In this document: positions 46,421 to 53,850 of the stretch, piece after piece
How positions within the stretch are numbered: position 1 is the stretch's first letter
How the letters are laid out: each line of letters opens with the position of its first letter
NCBI GenBank assembly: GCA_050011775.1
Contig: JBEKIL010000007.1
Span: forward strand, 62,001-126,000
DNA: 64,000 nucleotides
Origin: CAVZMI01 sp050011775
GTDB taxonomy: Bacteria > Bacteroidota > Ignavibacteria > UBA10030 > CAVZMI01
Direction of reading: 5' to 3'
The notes under the pieces: model-generated
The model's input: the letters and a program-made list of their open reading frames with translations, nothing else
What the model was told of the DNA's origin: nothing
The model's database searches: none
Translations under genes and position numbers: made by a program

Positions 46421-46542
46421 ACTGAATCTCACCGACATCTCTATTTTAATTTTAATCTCTCAATAGATTACGCCGACTCATAATGGTTCGGCCGTTCGGT
46501 AATTTCATCGAAAATTTGGTCACCCGGCATTACTGGGTACTC

Positions 46543-47319
46543 TTAAAAATTTTTACTTACTAATTCCCGGGCCGTACCGGTCGTGGCCGATCCCATCGGA
46601 GTCCATGCAATTTTCACCGGACCTACATTTTCATAAAGCCACATGGTGAGGATATTACCATTTTGTGAACTCAAGGTAATCGTTCCTGAGGTGGCAGTAA
46701 GACTATAATTAAGTTCACCGCGATAGGCCGAGTAAGACCCGGCAGGAACATTGACATTTTCTTTTTGATTGATAACGCCGGAGAGCGTTAATTGTATTCG
46801 AACGGGAATCGATAGATCAGGCGAATACTGATAAGTTACCGTTGTGTCAAGCGAGTAGATATCGTAACCTGTGCCCACACCGGCCGAAGGCTGGAAAAAC
46901 GGGAGCCATATCAAAGGAAGCGCGAGTGAGACCGGAAAATCTTGAAACATATTTTGCGGAAGTGTGAAGTAAATTGTCCCATCAGTTCCTTTTCGAGCCG
47001 TGATCAGCGTGTCGAGTTTGAAAAATTGTCCGTTCGTTGTATAAATGCTGTCGACTAAAATATTGCCGGTTTTTCCCGCAATCGTTACTGAAGATCCCAC
47101 CTTTGTCGCAACCCTGTAATCGGTTCCGGAAATTTTAGTACCTTGTGCATTGGTCTCGTATTCATTATAAACATAGAGATGGCCTTCAACAATGGGGAAA
47201 AGATCGCCGCTGATTGTTGGCGGCGTCTCCGTTGGAGAAGAGTTTTTCTTGCATCCCACAGCCGCGGTTACGAGAAAAATTACAAGGATGACCGTAACAT
47301 GATTTAGTATAGCACGCAT
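46543..47319 (-). CDS. Lipoprotein of unknown function
   Basis: 258 residues with lipobox TAAVGC (Cys23), then a Ser/Pro/Thr linker and a beta-rich body (LFPIVEGHLYVYNEYETNAQG ... VNVPAGSYSAYRGELNYSL). The VNVPAGSYSAYR pattern recurs in Bacteroidota-group lipoproteins with DUF3108-like folds, an uncertain comparison. Single gene, convergent with the RsbW-like gene. Confidence 0.6.
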   Translation of the reverse strand: MRAILNHVTVILVIFLVTAAVGCKKNSSPTETPPTISGDLFPIVEGHLYVYNEYETNAQGTKISGTDYRVATKVGSSVTIAGKTGNILVDSIYTTNGQFFKLDTLITARKGTDGTIYFTLPQNMFQDFPVSLALPLIWLPFFQPSAGVGTGYDIYSLDTTVTYQYSPDLSIPVRIQLTLSGVINQKENVNVPAGSYSAYRGELNYSLTATSGTITLSSQNGNILTMWLYENVGPVKIAWTPMGSATTGTARELVSKNF

Positions 47320-47479
47320 AGAAATCTCCGGTAAAAAGTATATAAGAGATATTGTTATAATGAAATCAATGTACAGAAGTGAATTTCTATTGTCAAGGGC
47401 TTTCCAATTGACCTTTCCTTAACATCTGTGTATATTCTTCCACACGCGCCACTCCTTAAAACATTTATACTACCGCTCT

Positions 47480-48664
47480 ATGGATACCACATTTATTATT
47501 GTCGGATTTCTGTTTGTTGTACTTATCGTGATTCTATGGCTTATACTGAAGCGTCTGCCGTCGATGCCGACACAACAGCCATCCGATCAGTCAGCTCAAA
47601 TAGCACTGCTGGTCCAACAGCAGGTTGAAGCTCTTCGTGGAGAAATGACAGGCAGCATGAAGAATACCGCCGATACTGTTTCGACAAATCTTAAGAATAC
47701 AACAGACAGTGTTAATCAACAGATTGCCGCCGTTGTCCAACAAATGCAGAAGGCAAGCGAGATGATGAATAATCAGCTGGCCGGTGTGACACGGCAGGTT
47801 CAGGAAGCCACGGGACAGGTTGGCAACCGTCTTGATGGTGCGGCAAAAGTGATCGGTGAAGTTCAGAAAAACCTCGGAGAATTAGGAAAAGCGACGCAGG
47901 AAATCAAGGAGCTCGGCCAGAATGTTTCGAAGCTCGAAGAAATGCTACAGGCGCCGAAACTGCGAGGCGGATTGGGCGAGCTGATGCTCGAAGAACTTCT
48001 AAAACAGGTGATTCCTGCATCATCGTATGCGACCCAATACCGATTCCGGAACGGTCAGACTGTCGATGCAATCATCCGAACACCGAACGGCATCATCCCC
48101 ATCGACGCGAAATTCCCGTTCGAGAATTTCCGCAAGATGATCGAAGCACAGGCAGACGCAGAAAAGCGAACGGCATATCGGACGTTCATCAATGACGTCA
48201 AAAAGCATATCGATGCAATCGCTCAGAAATATATTCTTCCGGACGAAGGAACCTTTGATTTCGCGTTAATGTACATCCCGGCGGAAAATATTTATTACGA
48301 GACCATCATTAAAAATGAGGTATACGGCGACGATAACAGTCTTTATGAATATGCCTATGAACGCCGGGTATTCCCGGTTTCCCCAAATACGTTCTACACA
48401 CAGCTTCAGGTTGTTTCGCTTGGATTTAAAGGACTTCAGATCGAAAAAAGCGCAAAAGAAATTATACAGAACCTCTCACGCCTCCAAAATGATCTCCAGC
48501 GGTTCGCGGAGGATTTTGAAACCGTCGGCAGACATCTGACAAATGCAAAAAACAAATACGATGAATCGGCACGTAAGCTCGATATGCTGGACGATAAGCT
48601 GAAACTTGTGACATCGCAGGCGCTGCCTGAAGGTCAGCAGCAGCAATTGGATGGAGATAAATAG
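47480..48664 (+). CDS. rmuC: DNA recombination protein RmuC
   Basis: 394 residues. An N-terminal membrane helix (FIIVGFLFVVLIVILWLIL) is followed by a coiled coil rich in Gln and Thr and the RmuC nuclease-like domain: LRGGLGELMLEELLKQVIP, IPIDAKFPFENF, YILPDEGTFDFALMYIPAENIYYE. Limits inversions at short repeats in E. coli; nice context, since repeat-rich cassettes follow directly. Confidence 0.92.
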   Translation: MDTTFIIVGFLFVVLIVILWLILKRLPSMPTQQPSDQSAQIALLVQQQVEALRGEMTGSMKNTADTVSTNLKNTTDSVNQQIAAVVQQMQKASEMMNNQLAGVTRQVQEATGQVGNRLDGAAKVIGEVQKNLGELGKATQEIKELGQNVSKLEEMLQAPKLRGGLGELMLEELLKQVIPASSYATQYRFRNGQTVDAIIRTPNGIIPIDAKFPFENFRKMIEAQADAEKRTAYRTFINDVKKHIDAIAQKYILPDEGTFDFALMYIPAENIYYETIIKNEVYGDDNSLYEYAYERRVFPVSPNTFYTQLQVVSLGFKGLQIEKSAKEIIQNLSRLQNDLQRFAEDFETVGRHLTNAKNKYDESARKLDMLDDKLKLVTSQALPEGQQQQLDGDK

Positions 48665-48753
48665 GAAGGAAACCGTCTAAGACGCAGGAAGACGACCTCG
48701 AAGGATGCAATATTACAGAATCGGTATTATTAGGAAGCGGGGAGAAATACTAT

Positions 48754-48819
48754 GGCATGTTATATATGCAAAAGTACTCACTCCGCATCTTATGCGGGTC
48801 AATCTAATTATAGTTAGCC
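48754..48819 (+). repeat. ORF-less hairpin module upstream of cassette gene 1 (copy 1)
   Basis: Starts GGCATGTTATAT and ends AATCTAATTATAG at core GTTAGCC (48813-48819). The hairpin CCGCAT CTT ATGCGG is at 48783-48797. Two related copies are at 55130-55206 and 55801-55874, each just before a cassette gene. May carry a promoter or be a small gene-less cassette; inference. Confidence 0.65.
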
Positions 48820-49327
48820 ACACTTAAAGGAGAATATAATGAAAATTAACCATCCTCTCTTTTTAACAATATTATTGATTCCACTCTTTGTTACAAATAC
48901 TTTCTCTCAGTCGGCGACTCATTTACTAACATTCCTGCCAGACACAATTGGTGAGTTTGTTGTGAGTAAAAAAGTTGCTGACGAGAAAGAACAGACTAAA
49001 TTACATATAAATAATGATACTTTATTTGCACGTGTTCAAAGATGTTACGATTCTCCGAAAGGACTAAGAGTGTTTTTAGCAATCATTCATGGATCAGGAG
49101 TGTCGTATACTATTGAAAGAACATTTTCAAAAGATGGTACAGCGATAAAGATTTTAAATTATGATGCTATTGTTTGGCAAGATAAAAACTTTAGCAATTG
49201 TGTAGGAGGTTCAGTTAAAGTACGTGATAATATGATGGCAACGGCGATTGTCATGGGGACAACTGATAAGAAATATCCAAAATCAATATTAGGTAAATTA
49301 GATCTTAAGAGGTTAAGTGTGGCTAAC
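48813..49327 (+). mobile_element. Integron-type gene cassette 1
   Basis: Begins with GTTAGCCACACTTAA (48813-48827) and ends with the exact reverse complement TTAAGTGTGGCTAAC (49313-49327), a perfect 15-base match. This is what a once-circular integron cassette leaves, since its first bases belong to its own attC. Carries one gene. The attC probably extends to GTTAAGC at 49395-49401. Confidence 0.7.
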
Positions 49328-49351
49328 CAGGTACTCAAGCTGACCGAATGA
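48839..49351 (+). CDS. Cassette protein, secreted, unknown
   Basis: 170 residues with an N-terminal signal peptide (ending near NTFSQ) and GGAG at the ribosome site. The mature part (LLTFLPDTIGEFVVSKKVAD ... FARVQRCYDSPKGLRVFLAI) is compact and beta-rich, with no recognised family. Its last ten codons run through the inverse core of the recombination site (SVANQ over GTGGCTAACC). AT-rich relative to rmuC. Confidence 0.6.
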   Translation: MKINHPLFLTILLIPLFVTNTFSQSATHLLTFLPDTIGEFVVSKKVADEKEQTKLHINNDTLFARVQRCYDSPKGLRVFLAIIHGSGVSYTIERTFSKDGTAIKILNYDAIVWQDKNFSNCVGGSVKVRDNMMATAIVMGTTDKKYPKSILGKLDLKRLSVANQVLKLTE

Positions 49352-49401
49352 GCGCCCGCCTTCGTGCTTTGCACTTCGGCGGGTAGATGGGTACGTTAAG
49401 C
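49321..49401 (+). mobile_element. attC-like recombination site after cassette 1
   Basis: Inverse core GGCTAAC (49321-49327) and core GTTAAGC (49395-49401) bracket a long hairpin: CCCGCC ttc GTGC ttt GCAC ttc GGCGGG. The length (81 bases) fits attC sites. The outer arms pair only partly. Confidence 0.5.
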
Positions 49402-49550
49402 ATGGCGTATGGTGGATTTAGGTTCTTATAATTATGTTCTTTGGACTTCATGACTTTTGTGTAATTGATTTTGATATCAGCATGAATCCTGTTTGGGGTA
49501 GTACAATCTGAAAGTTTTCGTATCCGCAGGTTATGCCTCATCCGTTAGGT
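49395..49550 (+). other. ORF-less spacer module between cassettes 1 and 2
   Basis: Begins GTTAAGCATGGCG and ends CATCCGTTAGGT. The same two ends bracket 52080-52196. No open reading frame of note. May be a gene-less cassette or part of a long attC. Confidence 0.5.
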
Positions 49551-50081
49551 GCGCCGAGCATAATCTTATTCTTATAACAATGATTAGCGTTCGACCTATT
49601 ATTGGTACCGATCAAACTTGGATTAATCGCATTCTCACTGAGCGATGGGGATCGACTAAAATTGTTACTCGTGGCGTTGTTCATGCTGCGAATGAACTAT
49701 CTGGTTTTATTGCTGTTGAAGAAAATGTTCCAGTGGGTTTTCTTACATATCGTTTCGATGCGGGATCATGTGAAGTTGTATCGCTTAATAGCCTTTCTGA
49801 AGGTTGTGGAATAGGATCGTCTCTTTTGAAATCTGTTGAGCAAATTGCTAAAGAGAAAATGTGCAATCGAATTTGGCTTATTACAACGAACGACAACCTT
49901 CATGCTTTGCGATTTTATCAGCGGAGAGGATATGTCCTTACAGCAATACATTGCAACGCGATTGAAAAATCTCGTCAACTTAAGCCTCAGATTCCAATGA
50001 TTGGTAATGATGGTATCCCATTGCGTGATGAAATCGAATTAGAAAAAAGACTTTAACATATTTGTCTTGCGGCGTTCTAAC
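49544..50081 (+). mobile_element. Integron-type gene cassette 2 (GNAT)
   Basis: Starts at core GTTAGGT (49544-49550) followed by GCGCCG. Ends at CGGCGTTCTAAC (50070-50081), whose complement GTTAGAACGCCG matches the start with two changes. Contains the acetyltransferase gene. Confidence 0.6.
49580..50056 (+). CDS. GNAT family N-acetyltransferase (cassette gene)
   Basis: 158 residues with the GNAT fold: a substrate-binding N-terminus (ISVRPIIGTDQTWINRIL), central strands SGFIAVEENVPVGFLTYRFD, acetyl-CoA loop SLSEGCGIGSSLLKSVEQIA (pattern Q/GxGxG/A present as GCGIGS) and RIWLITTNDNLHALRFYQRRGY. Moves acetyl groups from CoA to an unknown acceptor. GNATs are common integron cargo. Confidence 0.85.
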   Translation: MISVRPIIGTDQTWINRILTERWGSTKIVTRGVVHAANELSGFIAVEENVPVGFLTYRFDAGSCEVVSLNSLSEGCGIGSSLLKSVEQIAKEKMCNRIWLITTNDNLHALRFYQRRGYVLTAIHCNAIEKSRQLKPQIPMIGNDGIPLRDEIELEKRL

Positions 50082-50259
50082 CAGGCGCTCAAGCCCCGAT
50101 AGATCCCACTGAAGTACGTGGGACCGTAAATCTCACTTGAGAACGTGAGACGGAAGAAAACGGAACACGGAAACATCGGGACGTAAAAAACGCGAAAGTC
50201 AAGAATTTGATGAACTTACTTGTCCGCCAGTATTTTGGCGGAGCCGCCATCCGTTAGGG
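50072..50259 (+). mobile_element. attC-like site with embedded structured repeat, after the GNAT gene
   Basis: Inverse core TTCTAAC (50075-50081) with CAGGCGCTC faces GGCGGAGCCGCCATCC and core GTTAGGG (50253-50259). The outer bases form an imperfect inverted repeat (CTAAC..GGCGCTC / GAGCCGCC..GTTAG). At 188 bases it is longer than typical attC because the three-way-junction repeat lies inside. Confidence 0.5.
50094..50181 (+). repeat. Three-way-junction repeat, copy 1
   Basis: Outer stem CCCGAT (50095-50100) / ATCGGG (50175-50180). Inner hairpin CCCACTGAAGTACGTGGG, then CCGT/ACGG enclosing a second hairpin CTCACTTGAGAACGTGAG. Copies 2 and 3 are at 52009-52065 and 53675-53727. Confidence 0.65.
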
Positions 50260-51966
50260 CGCAGCGCTTTTCATAATAATAGAAGCTATATAACACTTTA
50301 TAAAACCAAATTATGAAACAGAACATTTTCTACATATTATTTTTTTTATTCAATGTATTAGCATATTCCCAAACTAACGAAGCAGCAAAAATAGACATAC
50401 TTTTTAAACACTGGAATACATTGATTACTCCAGGATGTGCTGTCGGAATAATCAAAGACAATAAAGTAGCATTTACAAAGTGCTATGGTATGGCAAATCT
50501 TGATAATAATATACCGATCAATAATAATACGAAGTTCATAACCGCATCTCTTACAAAACAATTTACAGCTTATTGTATTGCTATTCTTATTTCTCAAGGG
50601 AAATTGAGCTTAGAAGATGATATAAGAACGTATCTTCCAGAATTTCCTTATTCAAAAGACACTTTGAGAATTAAACACTTAATATATCATACAAATGGAT
50701 TGCATGATTATAGTGTCTTGATGAGCGTATGTGGTGATTCATATGATGATTTAAACTATGAGCAAATGGTAAAAGAGAAGGTCTATTCTATATCAGTATC
50801 AAAATTTAAGCCCGGTGATAAGTTTGAATATAGCAATAGCGGTTACTATTTGCTTTCTGAGATAATTGAACATGTCTCTCAATTACGAATTGACGAATTT
50901 GCTCGAAAATATATCTTTAATCCGCTTGGGATGAATGATACATATTTTTATACGAATCCAAGAGCAAAGAGCAGTAATATGGCCGTTAGCTATACACAGA
51001 ATATATTCGGAGATTATCAAAAACAGTACTCAACTACCCCGCCATTTGGGTCAGGGAATTTAATTTCTACTTTACATGATTTATTATTATGGGAGCAGAA
51101 TTTTTATGACAACAAATTATCTAAAAACAAACTCAACGATTTGATTTTAAAGCAAGGGGTTTTGAATAAAGGCGATACCATTGATTATTGTTTTGGATTA
51201 AAAATTGGAAGACATAAAGAGCTGAAAATCATTTATCATTTTGGCGATTATAACTCATTTGAATCAAATATTATCAGGGTTCCCAAACATAAATTATCAG
51301 TAATAATACTTGCTAATGATAAATTGGCAAAAACATACTTTGACAATTATTCTTTGGCCCACAAGATAATAGATATATTTCTAGACCAGAGTTCAAATCC
51401 TAAGATCCCTGAAAACAGATTTAAACCATTTAGTTCGGAAGAATCAATTAAAAAATATATTGGAGTGTATAAATCAAAGAATGGAATTACATCAATAAGC
51501 TATGATGAAGGGCAATTGAAATTAAGTCATTCATGGGGAGATTGGTACTATTCAATTATCCCTACCTCAGATAGTGTCTTTTGTGATGAGTATGATTTTG
51601 AATATGCTTACAAATTTAAATTAAATGATAATAAAGATGTAATGGGATTATGGACTCAACATACGGGTTATATGGAAAAGATAAATGCTGATAGCGTTTT
51701 AAAATTATCAAATGATTACAGCGGAGCCTATTATTCAAAGGAATTAAATACAGTTTATAAGTTATACCGAGAAAAAGGGAAAATATATTGTAAAATCAAC
51801 AGCAAGGCTTCGAAAGAATTAATAATTACAGGAAGGGATACTTTTAGATTGAATAAGAACGTGATAAAGGTAGTTCGTAATGATTCAAACATTATTAATA
51901 GGATCGAGGTAAATAATGAATTTGTATTTAACAAATTATAAAATAAAACAATAGCTGCGCCCTAAC
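50253..51966 (+). mobile_element. Integron-type gene cassette 3 (serine hydrolase)
   Basis: Starts GTTAGGGCGCAGC (50253-50265) and ends with its exact reverse complement GCTGCGCCCTAAC (51954-51966). The 13-base perfect match is independent support for a circular cassette origin. Markedly AT-rich inside. Confidence 0.7.
50313..51941 (+). CDS. Beta-lactamase/PBP-fold serine hydrolase (cassette gene)
   Basis: 542 residues with a signal peptide ending AYSQ (about 20). The class C-like domain has catalytic SLTK (in ASLTKQFTAYCIAILIS), YSN (FEYSNSGYYLLSEII) and a HxG-like YHFGDY as third motif. A ~170-residue C-terminal extension follows (DUF3471-like region IGVYKSKNGITSISYDEGQLKL). Likely a periplasmic esterase or peptidase; whether it hydrolyses beta-lactams cannot be told. 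Strongly AT-rich compared with the chromosome, suggesting foreign origin. Confidence 0.85.
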   Translation: MKQNIFYILFFLFNVLAYSQTNEAAKIDILFKHWNTLITPGCAVGIIKDNKVAFTKCYGMANLDNNIPINNNTKFITASLTKQFTAYCIAILISQGKLSLEDDIRTYLPEFPYSKDTLRIKHLIYHTNGLHDYSVLMSVCGDSYDDLNYEQMVKEKVYSISVSKFKPGDKFEYSNSGYYLLSEIIEHVSQLRIDEFARKYIFNPLGMNDTYFYTNPRAKSSNMAVSYTQNIFGDYQKQYSTTPPFGSGNLISTLHDLLLWEQNFYDNKLSKNKLNDLILKQGVLNKGDTIDYCFGLKIGRHKELKIIYHFGDYNSFESNIIRVPKHKLSVIILANDKLAKTYFDNYSLAHKIIDIFLDQSSNPKIPENRFKPFSSEESIKKYIGVYKSKNGITSISYDEGQLKLSHSWGDWYYSIIPTSDSVFCDEYDFEYAYKFKLNDNKDVMGLWTQHTGYMEKINADSVLKLSNDYSGAYYSKELNTVYKLYREKGKIYCKINSKASKELIITGRDTFRLNKNVIKVVRNDSNIINRIEVNNEFVFNKL

Positions 51967-52086
51967 CAGCGTATCCCCGATGAAAAGAATCGGGGCAAAC
52001 TGGAATGAGCCCCGCTAAATCCCACTGAAGTACGTGGGACCGTAAGGAACACGGAAGCAGCGGGGTAAACTGTGGGTACGTTAAGC
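51960..52086 (+). mobile_element. attC-like site after the serine hydrolase cassette
   Basis: Inverse core CCCTAAC (51960-51966), then a perfect hairpin CCCCGAT/ATCGGGG (51975-51995), then a three-way-junction repeat, ending GTTAAGC (52080-52086). A further gene-less stretch leads to core GTTAGGC at 52190-52196. Confidence 0.5.
52009..52065 (+). repeat. Three-way-junction repeat, copy 2
   Basis: Outer stem CCCCGCT / AGCGGGG (52010-52016 and 52059-52065). Inside are hairpins CCCACTGAAGTACGTGGG and CCGTAAGGAACACGG. The outer stem differs from copy 1 on both sides at once, preserving pairing. Confidence 0.7.
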
Positions 52087-52196
52087 ATGGCGAGCATAGG
52101 TTTAGTGAAGATTTGAAAGTAACTACATGGAATTCGTTTTGTTTTCATCGAACTTGAAAGTTCACGTTGCAGCAGCTTAGTGCCCATCCGTTAGGC
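52080..52196 (+). other. ORF-less spacer module between cassettes 3 and 4
   Basis: Starts GTTAAGCATGGCG and ends CCATCCGTTAGGC, like 49395-49550; the GAAAGTT segment before the end is also shared. No gene seen. Confidence 0.5.
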
Positions 52197-52670
52197 GGCA
52201 CAAACTATAGGAATTTCCACTGGCAATGGAATAGAGGTAAATATGATGTCCGCATGTGGAGTGCTTTGTTCAGAATGCCCGGCATATCTTGCACTGGCAA
52301 AAGGAATTGCGCATCAGAAGCGCACTGTAGAGGCGTGGCATAGAATCTATGGACTGAATGAGACTGTCGAACATATTTCGTGCTGTGGTTGTCTCGGGCC
52401 AGACGATGAAGTATTTCACACAAGCCGCAATTGCAAGGCGCGACGTTGCTGCCGATCCAAAGGATTCGGTAGTTGTGCTGAATGTCCAATTGAATCTTGT
52501 GTTAATTTGGAAAAAGCGCAGTCTGTCTGGGATAGAGTACCAAATCTAATCGATAAGTTGTCATCAACAGATTTTGCTACCTACGCTCGACCGTATTGCG
52601 ATCATCGCAAACGGTTAGCAGCTGCACGCACTTCATTTCACAATCGATAGTAATCTAGTGCCGTTCAAAC
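52190..52670 (+). mobile_element. Integron-type gene cassette 4 (DUF3795)
   Basis: Starts GTTAGGCGGCAC (52190-52201). Ends GTGCCGTTCAAAC (52658-52670), complement GTTTGAACGGCAC; CGGCAC and GTT match, the middle differs. Last cassette of the first cluster, followed by a REP-like repeat rather than an obvious attC. Confidence 0.5.
52243..52650 (+). CDS. DUF3795-type Cys-rich protein (cassette gene)
   Basis: 135 residues, Cys-rich: SACGVLCSECPAYLA at the start, then CCGCLGPDDEVF, CKARRCCRSKGFGSCAECP and ESC. This spacing is typical of the DUF3795 family, presumed metal-binding. Function unknown. Cytoplasmic by lack of a signal. Fully contained in cassette 4. Confidence 0.75.
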   Translation: MMSACGVLCSECPAYLALAKGIAHQKRTVEAWHRIYGLNETVEHISCCGCLGPDDEVFHTSRNCKARRCCRSKGFGSCAECPIESCVNLEKAQSVWDRVPNLIDKLSSTDFATYARPYCDHRKRLAAARTSFHNR

Positions 52671-52683
52671 TAATATTTTGAAA

Positions 52684-52743
52684 TAATTCTATCAGATTTT
52701 AGTAGTTGGAATCCCGCTCGGAGAGCGGGATGCCCTGTTTTTT
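52684..52743 (+). repeat. Dispersed REP-like repeat, copy 2
   Basis: AATTCTATCAG, then TAGTTGGAATCCCGCTCGG, then AGAGCGGGATGCCCTGTTTTT. The core hairpin ATCCCGCTC-GGA-GAGCGGGAT is perfect and a T-run follows. Copy 1 is inverted at 40893-40937. The T-run could make it act as a terminator at the end of the first cassette cluster. Confidence 0.65.
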
Positions 52744-52872
52744 TATAGGGAATAATAGTTGGCAGGATACTAGTGTTGTGCCGGCTGACCCGCGACTGCA
52801 GGCGACTTGGCCTTCGGCCGCGCGAAAATTCCGAATTTTGCTTCGATGGACTATTTATAAATCGACAATCTT

Positions 52873-53643
52873 TCAGCACTTTGAAAGAACTCGCAATATC
52901 TCATCATGGATCTTCCCGTTGCTCGCCACAATGTTTGGAGTATATGCGTTCATCGGTTTTCCTTCGAAATTTGTCACCGTGCCGCCCGCTTCACGAATGA
53001 TGATTACTCCCGCTGCTATATCCCATGGATGAAGCTGTACTTCCCAGAAACCTTCGGCACGCCCGCATGCCACATATGCCAGATCGATTGCCGCTGAACC
53101 GAGCCGGCGTATTGCCTGAGCTTCGATAACAAAGTTATTGAAATGCTCGATGGCATTGAAGGGATTATTCTTAACATCGTAGGGAAAACCGGTAATGAGA
53201 AGACTGCGAATCAAACGATCCTCGGCTGAAACCTGTATCCTTTTTCCATTTAGAAATGCACCGCTTCCCTTTTCGGCGGTGAAGAGCTCATCGTGCATTG
53301 GATCGTAGATGACGCCGGCAATTATTTCTCCCTTATGTTCGATACCGATTGAAACACAGAACATCGGCAAGCCGTGCATATAGTTTGTCGTACCGTCGAG
53401 TGGATCGATGATCCAGCGGTAGTCCGACGTCCCTGCGCTTCTCCCGCTCTCCTCTGCGACGATATCATGAGTGGGGAATTGCTTTTTAATCGCGCCGATG
53501 ATCATCGCTTCCGAACGTTTATCGATATCCGTTACGAGATTGATTTCGGATGATTTCTGTTCGATGGTAGTAATATTGCCGATGTTGGCTTTAAGGAAAA
53601 TGCCGGCTTGTTTAGCAATTTCGATGGCAAGAGAGAATATCAT
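52873..53643 (-). CDS. suhB: Inositol monophosphatase family protein (SuhB-like)
   Basis: 256 residues. Metal and phosphate site residues: VAEESGRSAG, WIIDPLDGTTNYMHGLP, and LGSAAIDLAYVACGRAEGFWEVQLHPWDIAAGVIIIREAGG. Hydrolyses inositol-1-phosphate-like substrates; E. coli SuhB also aids rRNA antitermination. Chromosomal gene separating the two cassette clusters. Confidence 0.95.
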   Translation of the reverse strand: MIFSLAIEIAKQAGIFLKANIGNITTIEQKSSEINLVTDIDKRSEAMIIGAIKKQFPTHDIVAEESGRSAGTSDYRWIIDPLDGTTNYMHGLPMFCVSIGIEHKGEIIAGVIYDPMHDELFTAEKGSGAFLNGKRIQVSAEDRLIRSLLITGFPYDVKNNPFNAIEHFNNFVIEAQAIRRLGSAAIDLAYVACGRAEGFWEVQLHPWDIAAGVIIIREAGGTVTNFEGKPMNAYTPNIVASNGKIHDEILRVLSKC

Positions 53644-53674
53644 AACCTAAATATAAGGAAACCCTTCGACTCAT

Positions 53675-53727
53675 CCCGACATCCCCACTAAGAAACGTGG
53701 GACGTAAAGAACACGAAAACATCGGGA
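53675..53727 (+). repeat. Three-way-junction repeat, copy 3
   Basis: Outer stem ATCCCGA / TCGGGAT, hairpin CCCCACTAAGAAACGTGGG and short hairpin CGTAAAGAACACG. Followed by small hairpins TTCGCTCAGCGAA and GTACTTTAGTAC. It lies upstream of suhB, outside the cassette clusters, so the element moves independently or the clusters were once longer. Confidence 0.6.
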
Positions 53728-53790
53728 TTCGCTCAGCGAAGCAGTACTTTAGTACAGGGCGAGAAGTTTACCCTGTGTTTCGATCTTAAT

Positions 53791-53828
53791 TAAAAAAATC
53801 CGTGTCCCGAACTGAATGGTACACGGAG
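53791..53828 (-). terminator. Rho-independent terminator after the mdh fragment
   Basis: On the minus strand CCGTGT...ACACGG with a 15-base loop region, followed by A and seven T. It lies 23 bases after the stop of the truncated gene and closes the rplU-rpmA transcript. Confidence 0.8.
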
Positions 53829-53850
53829 TATTTAATGGCAATTTAAAAAA

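Noticed and set aside
49335..49541. Minus-strand open frame in the spacer after cassette 1 (and a similar one at 51936-52187)
   Set aside because: Both cover attC-like sites; their shared AMLNVP peptide comes from the common GGTACGTTAAGCATGG word read backwards.
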